The notes below the pieces were generated by a model that was not told where the DNA came from, ran no database searches, and saw only the letters and a list, made by a program, of their open reading frames with translations. From JAPPLB01 sp965218555 (GTDB lineage: Bacteria > Acidobacteriota > Terriglobia > Bryobacterales > UBA6623), in NCBI GenBank assembly GCA_965218555.1, contig OZ244625.1:1426001-1490000 (forward strand): DNA of 64,000 nt, read 5' to 3'. Of this stretch, positions 13,793-22,344 are shown piece by piece (positions within the stretch are counted from its first letter, which is position 1; each line of letters begins with the position of its first letter). A program made the position numbers and the translations under genes.

Positions 13793-14815
13793 CTAGGCCC
13801 TCTCCGCAGCGTGACGCAAAGCGTGCATGTAGCCCAGAGCAAACGCCCAGCCGCGCTGCGAAGCCACCGTATCGCCGCTGAATTCCGGTGTGTGATCAGG
13901 GATGATCAGGTGGGCATAACCAACTTCGTGAAAAGCCTTCATGCACGCCAGCATGTCGCACTCGCCCTCATCGTGCATGACCTCGGTGTACTTGTAGTAG
14001 GGAATCTCCACTTTCACGTTGCGAAAGTGGCAATGGTTAATGCGGTCACGAGACCCGAAGTAGCGAATCGCCTCCGCCGCGTCCTCGCCCATTTCGGTCG
14101 TCACTCCCGTATCGAGAGTAATCCCGTTAGACGGGCTGTCAACGACCTCGATCATGCGTTTCAGGTCGGCGATCGAACGTAACGGTTGCGCGGCGCCCCG
14201 GTACACCTCGACCGGCGGATCATTCGGGTGACAGGCCATCCGCACACCGGCTTCCTCCGCCACGGGAATCACTTCTTTCAGAAAGCCCTCGAACCGCTCC
14301 CACATCTGCTCGCGCGTGTGTGTGCCCACGTTCGGCCGCGGCGGCAGATGCTTGATCCGCTCATAGTCGAAATCGCGCAGCCCCGAATCTCCGCGTCCCG
14401 TTGTGCGGGCGTATCCCTCCGAGCCGCGCAGAGGCGTAAAGTTGTACTCAACCACGGAAATGCCCGCCTTGCCGGCGGCTCGCAGGCTCTTCTTCACATT
14501 TTTCAGCTCTTGCTTGGCATCGTCACGGCCGTGCAGAATCCGCGGGAAGCGACCCAGGTGGATCATTTCGACTCTGAGGTCCGCATCTTCGATCTTGCGC
14601 TTGATCCGGATGAGTTCGTTCGCGTCCCAGGCTTGCAACATCTGACCCGGCCGCGGCCCGTGGTCTGTTCCCGGAACAAGCCCGCGCTTATGCACTTCGG
14701 TGTTGTATCGCGAAGGCATCATGACATGCTCGACGCCCATCTGCCGAAAAAATCGCAGCGTTGCGTCGTTGATGTCGCGCAGGCCCTTGCCGATCTTGAG
14801 CTTGTAGTCACGCAC
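13793..14815 (-). CDS. Mannonate dehydratase (UxuA)-like protein
   Basis: The 340-residue protein resembles UxuA, a TIM-barrel enzyme that dehydrates D-mannonate to 2-keto-3-deoxygluconate in hexuronate breakdown. Supporting segments are MACHPNDPP, the NGITLDTGVTTEMG strand, HCHFRNVK and the C-terminal PDHTPEF with GWAFALGYMHAL, which follow the UxuA order of metal-binding Cys/His residues. It is somewhat shorter than enterobacterial UxuA, so a related xylose-isomerase-like dehydratase or epimerase acting on another sugar acid is possible. It stands alone, with no kdgK or uxaC beside it. No leader peptide is seen. Confidence 0.75.
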   Translation of the reverse strand: MRDYKLKIGKGLRDINDATLRFFRQMGVEHVMMPSRYNTEVHKRGLVPGTDHGPRPGQMLQAWDANELIRIKRKIEDADLRVEMIHLGRFPRILHGRDDAKQELKNVKKSLRAAGKAGISVVEYNFTPLRGSEGYARTTGRGDSGLRDFDYERIKHLPPRPNVGTHTREQMWERFEGFLKEVIPVAEEAGVRMACHPNDPPVEVYRGAAQPLRSIADLKRMIEVVDSPSNGITLDTGVTTEMGEDAAEAIRYFGSRDRINHCHFRNVKVEIPYYKYTEVMHDEGECDMLACMKAFHEVGYAHLIIPDHTPEFSGDTVASQRGWAFALGYMHALRHAAERA

Positions 14816-14922
14816 TGGCGAACCTCGATGAAATAGCGTTGCCGGCAGCAGGAGGAGTTCGTCACGCGAACGACCCTTACCGCTGCCCGCGCGCCTCCGT
14901 ATTGTAGTCCGATGTTCCGGCG

Positions 14923-15693
14923 CTACATGAACCGCACAACCACGTAGCAGGCTGAAAGCGAGAACAACAAACCGTCCACACGATCCAGCATGCCTCCATG
15001 ACCCGGCAACATGCCGCCACTGTCTTTCACATCGGCTCCGCGCTTCAACGCGGATTCGGCGAGGTCACCGCTTTGCGCCGCCGCGTTCACCCAAATCGAC
15101 AACAGAACCGCGACCCACAGCGCGACATCGCCCGGAAGGAAATAGCAGAGATAGCCTGTCCCGACAACCGCCGCAACGACTAACGAAGCCCCCGCACCCA
15201 ACCAGGTCTTGTTGGGGCTGATCGTCGGCGACATCTTGCGGCGTCCAAAGGCCCGCCCGAGGTAGAAAGCCGCCGAGTCGCCCACCCAGTTCAGCACCAG
15301 AACGTAAAAGAGCCAGTGTGGATCAATCCAATGCAGCTCGCGGCCCAGCGAGAACGGTCCGGCGATATAAACGACTCCGAAGAGCGTCGACGCGACGTCT
15401 CCCAGTGCCTTCTCGTAAGTGGGCCGCAACAGCGTGAGCAGCAACAGGACCAACGACAACAGCACAAGAAGCGTCGCTTGCGGAGACCCTCGCTCAAAGA
15501 TCAGCACCGCCCCGGCCCCGTAGCCGATCACCCGGAACGGCTGAAAATCCAACTTTTGGGCAAGTAGAAAATACTCACGCAAGCACAGCACCGCCACGAG
15601 CACCAGTACCGTCCACGTCACGAGCGGCGGCAGGTAGAAGTTGATGCCCAAGATAAGGGGAATCAACAGCAGGGCCGTCAGGACCCGTTTCAT
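14923..15693 (-). CDS. cdsA: Phosphatidate cytidylyltransferase
   Basis: CdsA makes CDP-diacylglycerol from phosphatidate and CTP in the cytoplasmic membrane. The 256-residue protein has about seven hydrophobic segments. It carries the CdsA signature near the C-terminus (residues 214-240), visible as SALKRGADVKDSG followed by GHGGMLDRVDG. It starts six bases after the uppS stop, the common bacterial pairing of uppS and cdsA. The usual next partner dxr is absent; a UxuA-like gene lies downstream instead. Confidence 0.95.
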   Translation of the reverse strand: MKRVLTALLLIPLILGINFYLPPLVTWTVLVLVAVLCLREYFLLAQKLDFQPFRVIGYGAGAVLIFERGSPQATLLVLLSLVLLLLTLLRPTYEKALGDVASTLFGVVYIAGPFSLGRELHWIDPHWLFYVLVLNWVGDSAAFYLGRAFGRRKMSPTISPNKTWLGAGASLVVAAVVGTGYLCYFLPGDVALWVAVLLSIWVNAAAQSGDLAESALKRGADVKDSGGMLPGHGGMLDRVDGLLFSLSACYVVVRFM

Positions 15694-15698
15694 TCGTA

Positions 15699-16574
15699 TT
15701 ATCGGCGGAGAGAAGAGGAGGGCCGTTCGTCGGCAGCGGAATCAGCGGTGGATTCGGTGCCGTAGACAGCCACAAGCTCCCGGTCCGGTTCCGGGGCCTC
15801 GGTCGAGTCGCTCAAGCCTCCGTAGCGGCGCTCTCGTTTCTGGTAGTCCAGCAGTGCTTCAAGCAAGTCCAGCGGGCGGAAATCCGGCCAGAGCTTGTCG
15901 GTCACGAAGATCTCGGCATAGGCGATCTGCCAGAGAAGAAAATTACTGACCCGCATCTCGCCGGACGTTCGGATCAAAAGATCCGGGTCCGGCAGGTCTG
16001 CCGTGTACAGATGCTCGCTAAGAATCTGCTCGTCAACCTCGAACGGTCCGTCCAGCTTGCGGGCCCGCGCCAGCAGACTGTTTACCGCATCGACGATCTC
16101 GGCGCGCCCTCCGTAGTTCAGCGCGATGGTCAACCGGAGCCCCGAGTTCGCGGCGGTCTCAACCATCGCCATGCCGAGGTCATCTTGCACCGAGGCCGGA
16201 AGGCCGTCGATGCGGCCGATCACTTGGAAACGAACGCCGTTGCGTTTGAGTTCCGGCAACTCGCGGTGGAGATAGTGCTGAAGCAGTCCCCAGAGCGTTT
16301 CCACTTCGGCCTGCGGCCGCTTCCAGTTCTCCATCGAGAAGGCGTACAGCGTGAGCGCACGGAGATGCAGACGACAAGAAGCCTCGATGATCTCCCGGAC
16401 CGACTTCACGCCGGCGCGGTGACCGGCAACCCGCGGCAAATGACGCTTGCGGGCCCAGCGCCCGTTGCCGTCCATGATTACGGCGATGTGTCGGGGAAAG
16501 GCGCTCTGATCCAGCAGCGAAGCCAGCCGGGCTTCCTCGCTCCCCGGTTTCGCCCACTCGAGGAAGTCCTTCAT
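15699..16574 (-). CDS. uppS: Isoprenyl transferase (undecaprenyl diphosphate synthase)
   Basis: UppS extends farnesyl diphosphate to the C55 carrier lipid for peptidoglycan and other wall polymers. The 291-residue protein has the cis-prenyltransferase signature IAVIMDGNGRWARKR with catalytic Asp D35, the pyrophosphate-binding RVAGHRAG, and the conserved late segments RTSGEMRVSNFLLWQ and LWPDF. Residues from about 255 onward form a Ser/Glu/Asp/Ala-rich tail of roughly 35 residues that looks disordered and is longer than in typical homologues. cdsA follows directly. The start at 16574 (MKDFLEWAKP) gives a normal N-terminus. Confidence 0.95.
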   Translation of the reverse strand: MKDFLEWAKPGSEEARLASLLDQSAFPRHIAVIMDGNGRWARKRHLPRVAGHRAGVKSVREIIEASCRLHLRALTLYAFSMENWKRPQAEVETLWGLLQHYLHRELPELKRNGVRFQVIGRIDGLPASVQDDLGMAMVETAANSGLRLTIALNYGGRAEIVDAVNSLLARARKLDGPFEVDEQILSEHLYTADLPDPDLLIRTSGEMRVSNFLLWQIAYAEIFVTDKLWPDFRPLDLLEALLDYQKRERRYGGLSDSTEAPEPDRELVAVYGTESTADSAADERPSSSLRR

Positions 16575-16860
16575 TTCGGCTAAAGATACATCCTATCCTA
16601 CAACGCCCCCCAAGGAGGCGTCCAGAAAGACCCTGGATCCATCCACTAGCATCAGGTTCCGCCAACCCAGCGCCCCGCCCCTTGCCCCTCTCCACGGGAA
16701 ATGCCAGGAGCGCGTTCCGCCGAAGCCCTGAAGATCCTGTCCAGGACTTCAGCCAGAGCCGGCCGACTTCGAGCAGTCCTCAGCACGGCGCCCGGATTTG
16801 TTTTGCACCTTTTGCTCCTCCAAGCGTCTAACTACAATAGGAGAACGGAGGAGGTATTGC

Positions 16861-17325
16861 ATGCGGATTCGTCGCCGTCGTGGATTCTCGTTGATCGAGT
16901 TGCTCATCGTGATCGCGATCATCCTGATCATCGCTGCGATCGCGATCCCGAAGCTCACGAGCGCACGCATGGCGGCGTACGAGATGGCCGCGATCCGCGC
17001 GCTGCACACCATCAACACCGCCCAGATCCAGTATTTCTCGACGTACGGCAGATACGCACAGTCGCTGATAGAACTCGGCCCGCCTGCCGGAAATGCCTCG
17101 TCTTCCCCGGCCACCTCCGACCTCATTCCCGGCGACCTCTCGACCGGCATCAAATCGGGCTACGTCTTCACCATGGTCGGCACGCCCGGCGGGTACACCG
17201 TCAACGCCGACCCTCAAACCTTTGACGTGACGGGGTCGAGAACGTTCTACACCGACCACACCAACGTCATCCGGAACCACTTCGGCAACGAAGCCGCCAG
17301 CGAAAACGACGCCGAAATCCAGTAG
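16861..17325 (+). CDS. Type IV pilin-like / pseudopilin protein
   Basis: The 154-residue protein starts at the ATG at 16861, preceded by GGAGGAGG about seven bases upstream; a longer frame from 16798 lacks a ribosome site. The class III prepilin signal is clear: MRIRRRRG, cleavage before Phe9, then FSLIELLIVIAI with Glu at mature position 5 and a long hydrophobic helix. The rest has the size of a small major pilin or type II secretion pseudopilin (YFSTYGRYAQSLIELG, DPQTFDVTGSRTFYTDHT). No other pilus gene is adjacent, so assembly machinery must be encoded elsewhere. Whether it is a structural pilin or a pseudopilin cannot be decided. Confidence 0.88.
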   Translation: MRIRRRRGFSLIELLIVIAIILIIAAIAIPKLTSARMAAYEMAAIRALHTINTAQIQYFSTYGRYAQSLIELGPPAGNASSSPATSDLIPGDLSTGIKSGYVFTMVGTPGGYTVNADPQTFDVTGSRTFYTDHTNVIRNHFGNEAASENDAEIQ

Positions 17326-17423
17326 CTGCCCCCCTTGGAGAACTCGACCGAACGGGGACGTGGAGGGTTCCGACAGGCTGCTGAAGCGCGGCTCGGAAGG
17401 GCCTTCACCGACCGAAAGCTATC

Positions 17424-18155
17424 ATGAAGTCCGTGGACGTCAACAAGGCCGTCATCCTCGCCGCCGGCCGCGGCACACGCATGAAAGGTCTCACCACGGA
17501 CTGCCCCAAGCCGCTGCTGCCGCTGAACGGACGGCCGATGCTGGCCCATGTCATCGAAGCCATTGAGTCCACCGGCATAACCGAGATCCTGCTCATCGTT
17601 CGCTACAAGGCCGAGATGATCAAGGACTACTTCCGTGACCACCCTCCGGCCCAAGCCCGCCTGAGCTACAAGCGTCAGCCCTTGCAGGATGGAACGGGGA
17701 GCGCCGCGTTGCAGTCGCGCGAATTCATCGGAGACGAGCCCTTCCTGCTCACCTTTGGAGACATCATCGTCGAACCCACGATCTATTCCCGCCTGATCGA
17801 GTCCGCCGAAGACGCCGCGGCCGTTCTCTCGCTCAAGAGCATGGACGACCCCTACCGCGGGGCGGCCGTATACGTCGAAGGCCGGCGCATCACACGGATC
17901 ATCGAGAAGCCTCCGCAGGGCACGTCCACCACGCCTTGGGGCAACGCCGGGATCTACTTCTTCCGGTCATCGATCTTCGCCGAGCTGGAGCGGATTCCGC
18001 TGTCGCCCCGGGGCGAATATGAGCTGACCGATGCGATTGACCAGCTCCTGGCGGCCGGTCAAACCTTGCACTGGGTGGAGATTCGAGGCCACTGGCGGGA
18101 CGTGGGGCGTCCGCAAGACCTTTCGGCGGCAGAGCAAGAGCTAACCAGACAGTAA
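17424..18155 (+). CDS. Sugar-phosphate nucleotidyltransferase
   Basis: This 243-residue enzyme belongs to the RmlA/GlmU-N/mannose-1-phosphate guanylyltransferase-like family, which activates sugar 1-phosphates with NTP. The nucleotide-binding signature is VILAAGRGTRMKGLT followed by PKPLLPLNG (residues 10-36). LLTFGDII has the metal-ligand Asp, and RIIEKP and GNAGIYFF are further family motifs. It lacks any left-handed beta-helix acyltransferase domain. The substrate is unknown. It stands between the pilin-like gene and the convergent F0 operon, with about 100 bases to each. Confidence 0.9.
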   Translation: MKSVDVNKAVILAAGRGTRMKGLTTDCPKPLLPLNGRPMLAHVIEAIESTGITEILLIVRYKAEMIKDYFRDHPPAQARLSYKRQPLQDGTGSAALQSREFIGDEPFLLTFGDIIVEPTIYSRLIESAEDAAAVLSLKSMDDPYRGAAVYVEGRRITRIIEKPPQGTSTTPWGNAGIYFFRSSIFAELERIPLSPRGEYELTDAIDQLLAAGQTLHWVEIRGHWRDVGRPQDLSAAEQELTRQ

Positions 18156-18296
18156 CCCTCCTTGCGCGGCGTTGAACGCCGCTTCGCCTGAAGCCGGGCT
18201 CACCCTCTTGATCGGCTTGAGCGAACTGCCGGTTCCGGAGAAAACGGTCTTCTACCTACTGCCGCTCGGCGGAAGCTCAGGCCCTCCGCCCCGGAT

Positions 18297-18836
18297 TCAC
18301 TGGACCGATTGTTCTGGCAGCTCGTTGAGGAAACGCTCGACCACGTCGCGCTGCTGCCGCTCGGTCAGGGAGGATTGAATCAAACGTCCGGCGGCTCGGA
18401 TCGCCAGGTCCGCCGCGGTCTGGCGGATCTCCTGCAAAGCGGCGCGCCGCTCAGCTTCAAGCCGCTGCAGTCCCTGATCGACAATCCGTTGCGACTCGGC
18501 ACGGGCGTCATCGAGGATCTGCGTCCGCGACTCGCCCGCCTCTTCCCGCGCCTGCTGCACGATCTGCTGTGCCTGCCGCACCGCTTCATCGATCTTGCGC
18601 TGCGTCTCTTCGGCGGCGCTCGCCGATTCGGCCCGCGCCTTCTCCGCCTGCTTCAGCGCGTCGTCGATCTTCTGCTCGCGCTCGTCGAGCATCTTGAGGA
18701 TCGGTCCCCAAGCGATCTTTCGCAACGTGAACAGCAAGACGACGAACGTGATGATCGTCCAGATCATCAGCCCGGGCTCGAACCGCAGCAACGGATTCTC
18801 GCCGGCCGCCAACAACAGGGCGTACAGATTCAACAT
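18297..18836 (-). CDS. atpF: F0 ATP synthase subunit b
   Basis: Subunit b is the peripheral stalk linking F0 to F1. The 179-residue protein has one N-terminal membrane helix (IWTIITFVVLLFTLRKIAW) and a long charged, Ala/Glu/Arg/Gln-rich coiled coil, as expected. It is the last gene of the F0 operon; only one b-type gene is present, with no b-prime. After it comes a convergent nucleotidyltransferase and no F1 gene (atpH, A, G, D, C), so the F1 sector must be encoded elsewhere. Confidence 0.95.
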   Translation of the reverse strand: MLNLYALLLAAGENPLLRFEPGLMIWTIITFVVLLFTLRKIAWGPILKMLDEREQKIDDALKQAEKARAESASAAEETQRKIDEAVRQAQQIVQQAREEAGESRTQILDDARAESQRIVDQGLQRLEAERRAALQEIRQTAADLAIRAAGRLIQSSLTERQQRDVVERFLNELPEQSVQ

Positions 18837-18849
18837 CTGTCGCTCCCCC

Positions 18850-19176
<327 letters not shown>

Positions 19177-19211
19177 CTATCTCCTCTGGTAAACCTTCGA
19201 CTGCTCTTCCT

Positions 19212-20039
19212 CTAGTGAGCGGAATGAACCATCATCCCAATGAAAATCGCTGACAGCAGCGTGAACACATACGCTTGGATGAACGCCACGATCAACTCCA
19301 ACAAGCTGACCGCCACCGCCATCGGAACGGACACGAACACACCGACGAAGACGTTCTGAAAGATGAACACGAACGACATCATCACCAGAATCACAATGTG
19401 GCCCGCCGTCATGTTGGCGCCAAGACGAATCGTCAGAGCGATCGGCTTGACGAACGTGCCGATCACCTCGATCACGATCAAAAGCGGCGCTATCGCCATG
19501 GGCGCCCCCGGCGGCACCATGTGCTTGCAGTAGCCCACCGGCCCCATCACTATGATCCCGGAAAGGATCATCGTCAGCAGCGTGATCAGAGCCAATGTGC
19601 CCGTCACGTTCAAGTTGCTCGTCGCCGTATAGCCGCCCGGCACCATCCCGAGCAGATTGCACGTCAGGATGAAGAAGAACAACGTGCACAGGAACGGCGT
19701 GAACATCCGGCCGTACTTCTTGCCCATGTTCTCAATCGCGATGTTGTCACGGACGAAAACCACCACCGACTCCATGGCGTTCGTCAGGCCCTTGGGGGCC
19801 GCTCCGCTGTTGACCCGCGACCGCCGGAAGGCATAGCCGAGCAGTAGAATCAACACGCCCGCCGCGATCAACATGAACAACGCCGCCTTCGAGAACGGCG
19901 CGACCAGATCAAAAGGCCACAGATGCAGGTCGGCGTTCGAGATGTGGTGCATCACCACATCCGCAATCGTTTCATCGCCTTCCCCGTGACCGCCCTCGGA
20001 GGCCGCGGCCGGCTGCATGAATGGGATGGCCAGGCTCAT
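19212..20039 (-). CDS. atpB: F0 ATP synthase subunit a
   Basis: Subunit a forms the proton half-channels against the c ring. The 275-residue membrane protein carries the essential Arg in TIRLGANMTAGH (R205), the NLLGMVPGG segment and the conserved C-terminal FIQAYVFTLLSAIFIG. The Gly/His/Glu-rich N-terminus (EGGHGEGDE) before the first helix is common in subunit a proteins. Its start overlaps the stop of the upstream atpI-like gene (ATGA at 20036-20039), and atpE follows. Confidence 0.95.
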   Translation of the reverse strand: MSLAIPFMQPAAASEGGHGEGDETIADVVMHHISNADLHLWPFDLVAPFSKAALFMLIAAGVLILLLGYAFRRSRVNSGAAPKGLTNAMESVVVFVRDNIAIENMGKKYGRMFTPFLCTLFFFILTCNLLGMVPGGYTATSNLNVTGTLALITLLTMILSGIIVMGPVGYCKHMVPPGAPMAIAPLLIVIEVIGTFVKPIALTIRLGANMTAGHIVILVMMSFVFIFQNVFVGVFVSVPMAVAVSLLELIVAFIQAYVFTLLSAIFIGMMVHSAH

Positions 20040-20326
20040 TTTGATCGAATCACCTGCCGATGCCGGAACGTCTCCACCAGGAGCACAACGAAGTAGCTGC
20101 CGAGCAGCGCCGGCACGAACAAACGCCCGTCAAGCGAACCGCTCGCGAGCACCGCACCGAGCAGGCTCAAAACGAGCAGCGTGCGAACCGCCGTGCTCAA
20201 CAAACCGAGTTTCCAGAAGGTATGCACCGGCCGCGGGCCCCACCATCGCAGCAGCACTTCCGACACGCCTAGCGTGGCAAGCCCCCCCAGCAGTCCCCAG
20301 AACACAGCGTTCATTGCTTCCGCCAC
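20036..20326 (-). CDS. atpI: Putative ATP synthase subunit I (AtpI-like)
   Basis: This is a 96-residue, mostly hydrophobic protein with three to four membrane segments (MNAVFWGLLGGLATLG, LLSTAVRTLLVLSLLGAVLA, LFVPALLGSYFVVLLVETF) and a basic C-terminus. Position directly before atpB with a 4-base overlap, size and hydrophobicity fit AtpI, a membrane factor thought to help c-ring assembly or ion supply. Sequence similarity in this family is weak, so the assignment rests mainly on context. Its start overlaps the end of the upstream atpZ-like gene. Confidence 0.75.
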   Translation of the reverse strand: MAEAMNAVFWGLLGGLATLGVSEVLLRWWGPRPVHTFWKLGLLSTAVRTLLVLSLLGAVLASGSLDGRLFVPALLGSYFVVLLVETFRHRQVIRSK

Positions 20327-20529
20327 ATGATTTTCGCGATGTTATACATCCCCACCACGATCCCGATAAACAGTCCGATCAACGTTGCCGCCGGATTCGC
20401 GTCGAAATAGACGCCCAACATGTATCCGATCAGCAGGCAACCGATAACACTCCCGCTCAGCGTCCAACCGGCATCCGCCGCCGGTCCGTAACGCTTGATC
20501 CACGACCCGCGCCCTTCAGTGTCTTTCAT
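20311..20529 (-). CDS. atpZ: AtpZ/AtpI-family small membrane protein
   Basis: This 72-residue protein has two membrane helices (AGWTLSGSVIGCLLIGYMLG, and ATLIGLFIGIVVGMYNIAKI), matching the AtpZ/ATPase_gene1 family that opens many F0 operons. Its 3' end overlaps the next gene (20311-20326). It is the first gene of the five-gene F0 operon. No clear promoter was identified in the 20530-20577 stretch. Confidence 0.78.
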   Translation of the reverse strand: MKDTEGRGSWIKRYGPAADAGWTLSGSVIGCLLIGYMLGVYFDANPAATLIGLFIGIVVGMYNIAKIMWRKQ

Positions 20530-20892
20530 CCGAAAGCACTCGCCGCGGATACCGCATCAAACTGATCTTTCGGGATCTTACAGGCGAGGCGAAGCCTCAA
20601 GAAAACAAGCCACTGGCCAGAGATTCAAGATAGCAGGCACAGGCGAGCCGAAGCAACTTCGCGCTTCGCTTTGGCCCTTCATGAAGTCTGCGTCTTGCCG
20701 CCTCCCAAGAGCGAGCCGGAACAGCGACCGCATGACGCAGAACAGTGAGGACTCGATGATCCGGTGCGAGAAGCGGTCGAGGCAGGTCCACCCCATGCGG
20801 ACGACCAGGGGAACGGATTCGTCGAGGATGGCCTTCCCTTCGGCTCCGGCGGCGATCGTGTCCTTGTATTCCCTAACCCTCTTCCAGCGCAT
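20530..20892 (-). other. Intergenic region with a possible 104-codon coupled ORF
   Basis: A minus-strand frame (20578-20892) begins with an ATG overlapping the stop of the D-serine dehydratase-like gene (TGATG), a pattern often seen in coupled genes. The predicted protein (MRWKRVREYKDTIAAG...) has no recognised motif, and its second half (CFGSPVPAILNLWPVACF) does not look like a folded protein. I regard it as possible but unproven; otherwise the region holds nothing I can name. Confidence 0.25.
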
Positions 20893-22073
20893 CACTGCAC
20901 GCGCCCGCGGCCGGCCACTTGCCAGACGGCCTCGATGAGCCCATTGCGGACGGCGTAGGCCTCGTCGTGGTGGTTGATCGTGATGCCCTGATGATCCGGG
21001 ATGACCGAAAGACGTTCGCCGACGCGGAACTTGTGACTGACGGCGCTGACGTCGATGTGGCCGTGCTCGACCGACATACCGTAGATGACGGCATCGGGGT
21101 GCTCGATGATGTGTCCGTAACCCCTGCGCGGACCCCGCGCGAAGGTTTTCTGGCCACCGTCGATGATGATGCGGTCGGGCGTGGGGGTGCTGACTACCGT
21201 GGTGATCATGCGTGCCGCGCAGGTGACCGGGTTGGGCGGGTTATTGGAGGCGCTGATGCGCTTGAGGCCTTCAAACACGTACGATCCGCTGCGGTGGACG
21301 GTGCAGCCGAGTTCCTTCGAGCGGGCTTCTGCGCCGGTGCCGCCGCCGCTAATCTCGTCGATCGGCAGACCGGCCTTCCGGAAGAGCGCAACGGTCTCTT
21401 CGATGAAGGGTTTCGCCTCGAGGCGGCTGGGGTATGTCATTACACCCCGCAGCTCGAGGTTCGGCAGCTTCGAGACTTTTCGGGCAAGTTCGACGGCGGC
21501 TTGGGGCGATTGGACGCCGGTTCTCTTGCCGCCGGTATCCAACTCGACGAAGACGCGGACAGACGTGCCGTCATTGCGCAGTTGCTCGGAGATACCCTTG
21601 GCCGTGATCTCGGAATCGACGGCGACGGTCATGCGGGCGCGCTTCGACAGACGCGCCAGGCGGACGAGCTTGGGCTTGCCGACGATGTTGTAAGGAATGA
21701 GGATGTTGCCGTCGATGCCGGCCGCGACCATGACCTCGGCTTCGCCGAGCTTCTGGCAGCAGATACCGACAGCTCCGGCACGGAGTTGCATGTGGGCGAT
21801 CTCGGGGACCTTGTGAGTCTTGATGTGGACCATCAGGTCGATGTCGGCGTCGCGGCAGACTTGCTGCATCCCGTTAATGTTCTTTTCGAGGACGTCGAGG
21901 TCGATGACCATGGCGGGCGTATCGAGGTCGTCGATGCTGTGAACATTGCCCACACGTGTGACGGCGGCGGGAGCAGATTTTGCCGCGATGCCGGCGGTCG
22001 GAAGGAGGCTCGCGGCCTGGAGGCAGACGCGGCGGCTGATGCGTTCGCGGAGATTGGGGGTGACGTTCTTCAT
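20892..22073 (-). CDS. Exported DSD1-family PLP enzyme (D-serine dehydratase / D-threonine aldolase-like)
   Basis: The 393-residue protein has the fold-III PLP barrel of alanine-racemase-like enzymes acting on D-amino acids. The Schiff-base Lys is in MVHIKTHKVP (K85), and LDTPAMVIDLDVLEKNI and ISGGGTG are the family's substrate and phosphate motifs. C-terminal IPDHQGITINHHDE matches the metal-binding region of D-threonine aldolase and D-serine dehydratase. The start is set at 22073: residues 1-35 (RISRRVCLQAASLLPTAGIA) look like a twin-arginine leader. A longer frame to 22154 adds an unlikely N-terminus. The exact D-substrate is unknown. Confidence 0.85.
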   Translation of the reverse strand: MKNVTPNLRERISRRVCLQAASLLPTAGIAAKSAPAAVTRVGNVHSIDDLDTPAMVIDLDVLEKNINGMQQVCRDADIDLMVHIKTHKVPEIAHMQLRAGAVGICCQKLGEAEVMVAAGIDGNILIPYNIVGKPKLVRLARLSKRARMTVAVDSEITAKGISEQLRNDGTSVRVFVELDTGGKRTGVQSPQAAVELARKVSKLPNLELRGVMTYPSRLEAKPFIEETVALFRKAGLPIDEISGGGTGAEARSKELGCTVHRSGSYVFEGLKRISASNNPPNPVTCAARMITTVVSTPTPDRIIIDGGQKTFARGPRRGYGHIIEHPDAVIYGMSVEHGHIDVSAVSHKFRVGERLSVIPDHQGITINHHDEAYAVRNGLIEAVWQVAGRGRVQ

Positions 22074-22344
22074 GGTTGTGCCCTCGGGTTGACGGACTGG
22101 GGGATGCAGGCTGCTACGGCCCGCATAGTACACGTAGTCCAGGGGAGGACGCAAACGGGGTCACAGGTTGGACCGGTGGTTTCGGCTCGCCTCCCCAGGA
22201 AGGGGTCGTCGATGAGCCGTCAAAGTAGCCGGGCAGTCGCGCGCAGAACGGCACGCCGGCCCACATCTGTTCGATTCCGTATATGAGGAACGCTGGGGAC
22301 ACGGGCCGCCGAGTCATCCGGAGTGAATCTTCAACAACCCTTTG

